Part shown: one piece after another, positions 58,745 through 64,000 of the stretch
Numbering within the stretch: position 1 is the first letter of the stretch
Layout of the letters: each line of letters begins with the position of its first letter
Assembly: GCF_013178945.1 (NCBI RefSeq)
Contig: NZ_JABFDM010000012.1
Location: 62,001-126,000, forward strand
Reading direction: 5' to 3'
From: Bradyrhizobium aeschynomenes
Lineage (GTDB): Bacteria; Pseudomonadota; Alphaproteobacteria; Rhizobiales; Xanthobacteraceae
DNA length: 64,000 nt
Made by a program: the position numbers and the translations under genes
The notes under the pieces: generated by a model
The model's database searches: none
What the model saw: the letters and a program-made list of their open reading frames with translations, nothing else
Told to the model about the DNA's origin: nothing

Positions 58745-60841
58745 GTGAGTTCTCCGGAGATCGAGGAGCTCCGCCGGCAACTGCAGGAGCTCGAAAGTGA
58801 GAATGCCCGGCTCAAGGCGCTGTTTGCCGCCGATGCCGGCAAGCGCGCACGGGCCGAGACGGCGCTGGCCGAGAGCGAGGAGCGCTATCGGACGCTGTTC
58901 AACTCGATCGATGAAGGCTTCTGCATCATCGAGTTCTTCGACGGCCCGCATGGCCCGCTGAGCGACTACGTCCACGTCGAGGCCAATCCGGCCTATGCCC
59001 TGCATGCGGGCATCCCGAACGTGGTCGGGCAGAAGGTGCGGGAGATGGTGCCGGGCGAAGCCGACGGCTGGGTCGAGCTCTATGGCGGCGTGCTGCGCAC
59101 CGGCGAGCCGATCCGCTTCGAGCGCGAACTCGTCGCCACCGGCCGCCACCTGGAGCTGGCGGCGTTTCGCGTCGAGCCCGCCACGAGGCGCCAGGTCGCG
59201 GTGCTCTTTCAGGACATCACCGCGCGCAAGCGCGCCGAAGCCGCGTTGCAGGAGATCAACGACACGCTGGAGGCGCGGGTCGTCGCTGCGCTCGCCGAGC
59301 GCAAGCTGCTCGCCGACATCGTCGAAGGCACCAATGCCTTCGTGCAGGTGGTCGACATGCAGTTCCGGCTGATCGCGATCAACGGCGCCGCCGTCCAGGA
59401 ATTCCAGCGCATCTTCGGCGTCCAGCCCAAGGTGGGAGATCATCTGATCGAGCTGTTCAAGGATCTTCCCGGGCACCAGGCCGCCGTCCGCGCCGTGTGG
59501 TCGCGCGCTTTGGCGGGCGAGGAGTTCGTCGAGGTCGGCGAGTTCGGCGATGCCAGCCGCGACCGCCGCTTCTACGAGTTGCGCTTCTCGGGGCTGCGCG
59601 ACGCCACCGGACAGCAGATCGGCGCCTATCAATTCGCCTATGATGTCACGGAACGGCTGCGCGAGCAGGCGCGGCTGCGCGAAGCCGAGGAGGCTTTGCG
59701 GCAGTCGCAGAAGATGGAGGCGGTCGGGCAGCTGACCGGCGGGATCGCGCACGACTTCAACAATCTGCTGACCGGCATCATGGGCTCGCTCGAGATGCTG
59801 CAGACCCGGCTGCGCCAGGGCCGCTTCACCGAGGTCGACCGCTACGTCGCCGCAGCCCAGGGTGCCTCGAAGCGCGCGGCAGCGCTGACCCATCGCCTGC
59901 TCGCCTTTTCGCGCCGGCAGACGCTCGATCCCAAGCCAACCGACGTCAACCGGCTGGTGATGGGCATGGAGGAGCTGGTCCGCCGCACCGTCGGGCCGCA
60001 GATCCATCTGGAGGTCGTGACGGCCGCCGGGCTGTGGCCGGCGCTGATCGATTCCTCGCAGCTCGAGAGCGCCCTGCTCAACCTCTGCATCAATGCCCGC
60101 GACGCGATGCCCGAGGGCGGCCGGATCACGATCGAGACGGCCAACAAATGGCTCGACGACCGCGCCGCGCGCGAGCGCGACCTGCCGGCGGGCCAATACA
60201 TCTCGCTCTGCGTGACCGATACCGGCACCGGAATGACGCCCGACGTGATCGAGCACGCCTTCGATCCGTTCTTCACCACCAAACCGATCGGCCAGGGCAC
60301 CGGCCTCGGCCTGTCGATGGTCTACGGCTTCGCACGCCAGTCGGGCGGCCAGGTGCGGATCTATTCGGAGATCGGCCAGGGCACCACGATGTGCCTCTAT
60401 TTCCCGCGCCACTATGTCGGCGAGGCTGCCGCCGCGGATCCTGCCCGTGCAGCAACCGCGGCAACGGTTCCGACGGGCAAGACCATCCTCGTTGTCGACG
60501 ACGAACCGACGGTGCGCATGCTGGTGATGGAGGTGCTCGACGAGCGCGGCTATGCCGTGATCGAAGCCAAGGACGGACCGACCGGCCTCGCTGCCCTGCA
60601 ATCCGATGCGCGCATCGACCTCCTGGTCACCGATGTCGGCCTGCCTGGGGGCATGAATGGCCGCCAGCTCGCCGATGCGGCGCGCGCCACCCGCGCCGAT
60701 CTCAAGGTGCTGTTCATCACCGGCTATGCCGAGAACGCGATCCTGGGCAGCGGCCAGCTCGCGCCAGGCATGCAGGTGCTGACGAAGCCGTTCGACGTCG
60801 AGGCGCTGGCCAGCCGCGTGTCAGAGATGATCGAGGGCTGA
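58745..60841 (+). CDS. Soluble hybrid histidine kinase (PAS, PAS, HisKA, HATPase, REC)
   Basis: A 698-aa protein without membrane segments. An N-terminal coiled coil (EIEELRRQLQELESENARLK) is followed by two PAS regions (about 42-165 and 190-305), HisKA with H336 in GQLTGGIAHDFNNLLTG, an N-box (LCINARDAMPEGG), a G-box (TDTGTGMTPD) and a C-terminal receiver with D630 in LLVTDVGLPGG and a Lys in VLTKPFDVEA. The kinase core resembles those at 1690 and 4175, but the input module differs. GTG at 58745 is chosen because GAGG is 12 bases upstream and the coiled coil begins there. No partner regulator is adjacent. It converges with the ABC-F gene (29-bp gap). Confidence 0.9.
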   Translation: MSSPEIEELRRQLQELESENARLKALFAADAGKRARAETALAESEERYRTLFNSIDEGFCIIEFFDGPHGPLSDYVHVEANPAYALHAGIPNVVGQKVREMVPGEADGWVELYGGVLRTGEPIRFERELVATGRHLELAAFRVEPATRRQVAVLFQDITARKRAEAALQEINDTLEARVVAALAERKLLADIVEGTNAFVQVVDMQFRLIAINGAAVQEFQRIFGVQPKVGDHLIELFKDLPGHQAAVRAVWSRALAGEEFVEVGEFGDASRDRRFYELRFSGLRDATGQQIGAYQFAYDVTERLREQARLREAEEALRQSQKMEAVGQLTGGIAHDFNNLLTGIMGSLEMLQTRLRQGRFTEVDRYVAAAQGASKRAAALTHRLLAFSRRQTLDPKPTDVNRLVMGMEELVRRTVGPQIHLEVVTAAGLWPALIDSSQLESALLNLCINARDAMPEGGRITIETANKWLDDRAARERDLPAGQYISLCVTDTGTGMTPDVIEHAFDPFFTTKPIGQGTGLGLSMVYGFARQSGGQVRIYSEIGQGTTMCLYFPRHYVGEAAAADPARAATAATVPTGKTILVVDDEPTVRMLVMEVLDERGYAVIEAKDGPTGLAALQSDARIDLLVTDVGLPGGMNGRQLADAARATRADLKVLFITGYAENAILGSGQLAPGMQVLTKPFDVEALASRVSEMIEG

Positions 60842-60870
60842 GCGCGCGACCGCGGCGGCGGCATCCGTGA

Positions 60871-62493
60871 TCAGCTGCGCAGGCCGGGCGCCTCATGACC
60901 ACTCCGGGCGACGTATTCGGTATAGCCGCCGCCATATTGGTGCAGCCCGTCCGGCGTCAGCTCGAGCACGCGGTTGGAGAGCGCGGCGAGGAAGTGCCGG
61001 TCGTGCGAGACGAACAGCATGGTGCCCTCGAAGCTCGACAGCGCCGCGATCAGCATCTCCTTGGTCGCCATGTCAAGGTGGTTGGTCGGCTCGTCCAGCA
61101 CCAGGAAGTTCGGCGGATCATAGAGCATCTTGGCCATCACCAGCCGGGCCTTCTCGCCCCCCGACAGCACCCGACAGCGCTTCTCGACGTCGTCACCGGA
61201 GAAGCCGAAACAGCCGGCCAGCGCGCGCAATGAGCCTTGGCCCGCCTGCGGAAAGGAATGCTCCAGCGACTCGAACACGGTCTCGTCGCCGTCCAGCAGG
61301 TCCATCGCATGCTGCGCGAAGTAGCCCATCTTGACGCTGCCGCCGATCGTCACCGAGCCGTCGTCGGGCTCGGCCGTGCCGGTGACGAGCTTCAGCAAGG
61401 TCGACTTGCCGGCACCGTTGACGCCCATCACACACCAGCGCTCCCGGCGCCGGATCATGAAGTCCAGTCCTTCATAGATGCGGCGGCTGCCATAGCTTTT
61501 CGACACGTTCTTCAGCGCGACGACATCCTCACCCGAGCGTGGCGCCGGCAGGAAGTCGAACGCCACGGTCTGGCGGCGCTTCGGCGGCTCGACGCGCTCG
61601 ATCTTGTCGAGCTTCTTGACGCGACTCTGCACCTGCGCCGCATGCGATGCCCGCGCCTTGAAGCGCTCGATGAACTTGATCTCCTTGGCGAGCATCGCCT
61701 GCTGGCGCTCATATTGCGCCTGCTGCTGCTTCTCGTTCAGCGCCCGCTGCTGCTCGTAGAAGTCGTAGTCGCCCGAATAGGTCGTGAGCTGACCGGCGTC
61801 GATCTCGATGACCTTGTTGATGATGCGGTTGATGAACTCGCGGTCGTGCGAGGTCATCAGCAGCGCCCCCTCGTAACCTTTGAGGAAGTGCTCCAGCCAG
61901 ATCAGGCTTTCGAGATCGAGATGGTTCGACGGCTCGTCGAGCAGCATCACGTCCGGGCGCATCAGGAGGATGCGGGCCAGCGCGACACGCATCTTCCAGC
62001 CGCCCGACAACAGGCCGACATCCTTGTCCATCATCTCCTCGGAGAAGCCGAGGCCGGCCAGCGCCTCGCGGGCGCGGCTGTCGAGGGCGTAGCCGTCGAG
62101 CTCCTCGAAGCGCGCCAGCACCTCGCCATAGCGTGCGATGATCTCGTCCATCTCGTCGGCGCGGTCCGGATCGGCCATCGCGGCCTCGAGCTCCTTGAGC
62201 TCGGCGGCGACCGACGACACCGGTCCGGCCCCGTCCATGACCTCGGCCACGGCGCTGCGGCCGCTCATCTCGCCGACATCCTGGTTGAAATAGCCGATCG
62301 AGATGCCGCGATCGGTCGAGACCTGGCCCTCGTCCGGCTGCTCGCGGCCCGAGATCATCCGGAACAAGGTCGTCTTGCCGGCCCCGTTGGGGCCGACCAG
62401 CCCGATCTTCTCGCCGCGCTGGAGGGCGGCGGAGGCTTCGATGAACAGAATCTGGTGGCCGACTTGCTTGCTGATGTTGTCGAGGCGGATCAT
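60871..62493 (-). CDS. ABC-F family ATPase
   Basis: A 540-aa protein with two ABC domains and no membrane segment. Walker A motifs are GLVGPNGAGKTTL and GVNGAGKSTLL, signature motifs are LLSGGWKMRVALARIL and LSGGEKARLVMAKML, and Walker B/switch sequences are VMLLDEPSNHLD and FLVLDEPTNHLDM. A charged linker between the domains (QQRALNEKQQQAQYERQQAM, FKARASHAAQVQSRVKKLDK) is the ABC-F inter-domain arm that reaches into the ribosome in studied members. It probably acts in translation factor-like roles; antibiotic resistance is not indicated. The start at 62491-62493 gives the canonical MIRLDNISKQ. Confidence 0.94.
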   Translation of the reverse strand: MIRLDNISKQVGHQILFIEASAALQRGEKIGLVGPNGAGKTTLFRMISGREQPDEGQVSTDRGISIGYFNQDVGEMSGRSAVAEVMDGAGPVSSVAAELKELEAAMADPDRADEMDEIIARYGEVLARFEELDGYALDSRAREALAGLGFSEEMMDKDVGLLSGGWKMRVALARILLMRPDVMLLDEPSNHLDLESLIWLEHFLKGYEGALLMTSHDREFINRIINKVIEIDAGQLTTYSGDYDFYEQQRALNEKQQQAQYERQQAMLAKEIKFIERFKARASHAAQVQSRVKKLDKIERVEPPKRRQTVAFDFLPAPRSGEDVVALKNVSKSYGSRRIYEGLDFMIRRRERWCVMGVNGAGKSTLLKLVTGTAEPDDGSVTIGGSVKMGYFAQHAMDLLDGDETVFESLEHSFPQAGQGSLRALAGCFGFSGDDVEKRCRVLSGGEKARLVMAKMLYDPPNFLVLDEPTNHLDMATKEMLIAALSSFEGTMLFVSHDRHFLAALSNRVLELTPDGLHQYGGGYTEYVARSGHEAPGLRS

Positions 62494-62596
62494 GAGGGCT
62501 CAGGCGATGGACGGGTTGCCGCCGCTCTTAGTCGATGCGCGCCGCCGGTGGAAGGCGCAATTTTGCACCGCAACCGGCCGCACGCAACCGGCCCGA

Positions 62597-63055
62597 TCAT
62601 CGGCCCTGGGGCCGGAAATCCTGGTTGCCGAACGGCTTGTCGGTCGGGATGCGAATGGCGACGTAGCCGCGATCCATCGTCGCGTGGCAGGCATTGCAGC
62701 CTGACGTCAGCTCGGTCACCGCGGAGGCGAACCGCTTGCCATCCTTGGCGGCAATCGCATCGGAAATCGACTGGATCGGTTGGCTGAGGGTGGTCACGTT
62801 GTTCACCGGCAGACCCGAATAGAAGATCGCCGCGTCGGTCAGACTCTGTTTGAGTTGAGCGAGCTCGTAACCGGCAAGGTCCCAATTCTTGGCCTGCCCG
62901 GCGAACCACAACTTGGCGTGCCTGACCTGGATCAGATTCATGATGTCGCCGAGCCGCGGCAAATACTGGTCTGCGTTGGAGCGCGACGGCGTCGCCGCGA
63001 GCGACACGACCGAACAGGCCAGCGCAACGCCGACAACCCACTTGCGATACGTCAT
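62597..63055 (-). CDS. Periplasmic c-type cytochrome-like protein, single CXXCH
   Basis: A 152-aa protein. A signal peptide (WVVGVALACSVVSLAATPS) is followed by a helical body (YLPRLGDIMNLIQVRHAKLW, FAGQAKNWDLAGYELAQLKQ) and near the C-terminus SGCNACHATMDRGYVAIRIP. The haem-binding CNACH (C120, C123, H124) lies at the end of a helical bundle, as in class II-like cytochromes c, with the CxxCH close to the C-terminus. An electron-transfer or sensor role is likely; partners are not apparent. GGGGA seven bases upstream supports the ATG. Confidence 0.85.
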   Translation of the reverse strand: MTYRKWVVGVALACSVVSLAATPSRSNADQYLPRLGDIMNLIQVRHAKLWFAGQAKNWDLAGYELAQLKQSLTDAAIFYSGLPVNNVTTLSQPIQSISDAIAAKDGKRFASAVTELTSGCNACHATMDRGYVAIRIPTDKPFGNQDFRPQGR

Positions 63056-63206
63056 TCGATCCCCCGCTTCTCAGATCCGACCCACTGCCATCCAAGATGG
63101 ACATACCGCTGTCCATATGCGCGGGACTTGCGATTGATCAAGAGCGGCCATTCCGGCCTGGACCCGGCCGACCACTCATTGAGAGGGGTCGACGAGTCCC
63201 AACCTC

Positions 63207-63247
63207 AAAACAAATGATCCGCCGAAGCGGCTGCTCCGGCGGATCAT
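63207..63247 (-). terminator. Rho-independent terminator of glnII
   Basis: On the minus strand, an 11-bp perfect stem (63247-63237 with 63224-63214, arm ATGATCCGCCG) and a 12-nt loop, followed by TTGTTTTG. It starts 38 bp after the glnII stop. Confidence 0.8.
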
Positions 63248-63285
63248 CATGTCAGCCCCTGCCCCGGGGTGTTGTGCTCGGCGTC

Positions 63286-64000
63286 TTAGGCTGCGGCTTT
63301 CGCGCCGGTCGGAACCATGGCGATCGTCTTCAGGACCTGAGACGCGATCTGGTAGGGGTCGCCCTGCGAGTTCGGGCGGCGGTCTTCCAGATAGCCCTTA
63401 TAGGCGTTGTTCACGAACGAATGCGGCACGCGGATCGAGGCACCGCGGTCGGCCACACCCCAGCTGAAGGTGTCGATCGAAGCGGTCTCGTGCTTGCCGG
63501 TCAGACGCATGTGGTTGTCCGGACCGTACACGGCGATGTGGTCGGCGCGGGCCTCCTTGAAAGCGTCCATCAGCTTCTCGAAGTACTCCTTGCCGCCGAC
63601 TTCGCGCATGTGCTTGGTCGAGAAGTTGCAGTGCATGCCCGAGCCGTTCCAGTCGGTGTCGCCGAGCGGCTTACAGTGGAACTCGATGTCGATGCCGTAC
63701 TTCTCGGTCAGACGCAGCATCAGGTAGCGGGCCATCCACATCTGGTCGGCGGCGGTGCGCGAACCCTTGCCGAACACCTGGAACTCCCACTGGCCCTTCG
63801 CCACCTCGGCGTTGATGCCTTCGTGGTTGATGCCGGCCGCGAGGCAGAGGTCGAGATGCTCTTCGACGATCTTGCGGGCGACGTCGCCGACGTTCTTGAA
63901 ACCGACGCCGGTGTAGTACGGACCCTGCGGAGCCGGGTAGCCGTATTCCGGGAAGCCGAGCGGACGGCCGTCCTTGTAGAAGAAGTATTCCTGCTCGAAG
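63286..64000 (-). CDS. glnII: Glutamine synthetase type II, C-terminal 238 residues (5' end outside window)
   Basis: The last two thirds of a eukaryotic-type GSII. The protein segment includes FPEYGYPAPQGPYYTGVGF, GINHEGINAEVAKGQWEFQV, the metal/glutamate region CKPLGDTDWNGSGMHCNFST, YGPDNHMRLTGKHETASIDT and the C-terminal RGASIRVPHSFVNNAYKGYL-EDRRPNSQGDPY. It catalyses ATP-dependent glutamine formation from glutamate and ammonia. GSII beside GSI is typical of rhizobia, where it is normally controlled by nitrogen supply (NtrC/sigma-54); the promoter is outside the window. A strong terminator follows. Confidence 0.97.
   Translation of the reverse strand, partial: FEQEYFFYKDGRPLGFPEYGYPAPQGPYYTGVGFKNVGDVARKIVEEHLDLCLAAGINHEGINAEVAKGQWEFQVFGKGSRTAADQMWMARYLMLRLTEKYGIDIEFHCKPLGDTDWNGSGMHCNFSTKHMREVGGKEYFEKLMDAFKEARADHIAVYGPDNHMRLTGKHETASIDTFSWGVADRGASIRVPHSFVNNAYKGYLEDRRPNSQGDPYQIASQVLKTIAMVPTGAKAAA

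Overview
The window looks like a chromosomal segment of an alphaproteobacterium of the Bradyrhizobium type. The evidence is high GC throughout, a eukaryotic-type glutamine synthetase (GSII) at the right edge, an NDUFA12-type complex I protein at the left edge, a B12-dependent class II ribonucleotide reductase, a DUF2312/GapR protein, BA14K-like and PsiF-like secreted small proteins, and several families of palindromic intergenic repeats that I recognise from Bradyrhizobium genomes. No phage, IS transposase, CRISPR array, rRNA or tRNA was seen.

Layout. 0-7.3 kb: end of an NDUFA12-like gene, a Gly-rich secreted protein, two tandem 762-aa hybrid histidine kinases and an EamA transporter. 7.3-12.8 kb: nrdJ with a long leader, followed by a base-composition outlier gene. 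13-21 kb: metallophosphoesterase, tyrosine phosphatase, an orphan antitoxin with a truncated toxin, a large secreted protein, a P450, a divergent SDR/ArsR pair with a strong palindromic operator, and many repeat copies. 21-31 kb: chemoreceptor, lytic transglycosylase-like protein, GapR, and a run of small metal-binding, Rieske, SH3 and CusF-like envelope or stress proteins. 32-36 kb: 3-hydroxybutyryl-CoA dehydrogenase and small stress-type genes (DUF72, DUF4142). 36-41 kb: second chemoreceptor, a Crp/Fnr regulator and an unusual AhpD-like/PAS/PAS/HWE kinase. 41-47.9 kb: membrane/coiled-coil unknowns, HAD and HD hydrolases, small proteins. 47.9-52.5 kb: a LysR regulator above a gabT - M20 deacylase - D-2-hydroxyacid dehydrogenase operon. 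52.8-58.6 kb: small secreted proteins, FMN reductase, a repeat-filled 1.1-kb gap, a Tlde1-like L,D-transpeptidase, DUF1810 and PsiF proteins. 58.7-64 kb: third hybrid kinase, ABC-F ATPase, c-type cytochrome-like protein and glnII.

Themes. (1) Signal transduction is dense: three hybrid histidine kinases, one HWE kinase, two chemoreceptors, and Crp, LysR and ArsR regulators, with no stand-alone response regulator nearby. (2) At least six small genes carry a GGAAC-n16/17-(C/G)GTT motif 25-55 bp upstream of the start. This fits the general-stress sigma factor EcfG and suggests a scattered stress regulon. (3) Palindromic repeats have shaped the region: one appears to lie in frame inside nrdJ, and one directly follows a truncated toxin gene.

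The most unusual single gene is the AhpD-like/HWE kinase at 39.0-41.1 kb. I did not find a clear new multi-gene defence or biosynthetic system. Functions given for DUF-type genes are family-level only.
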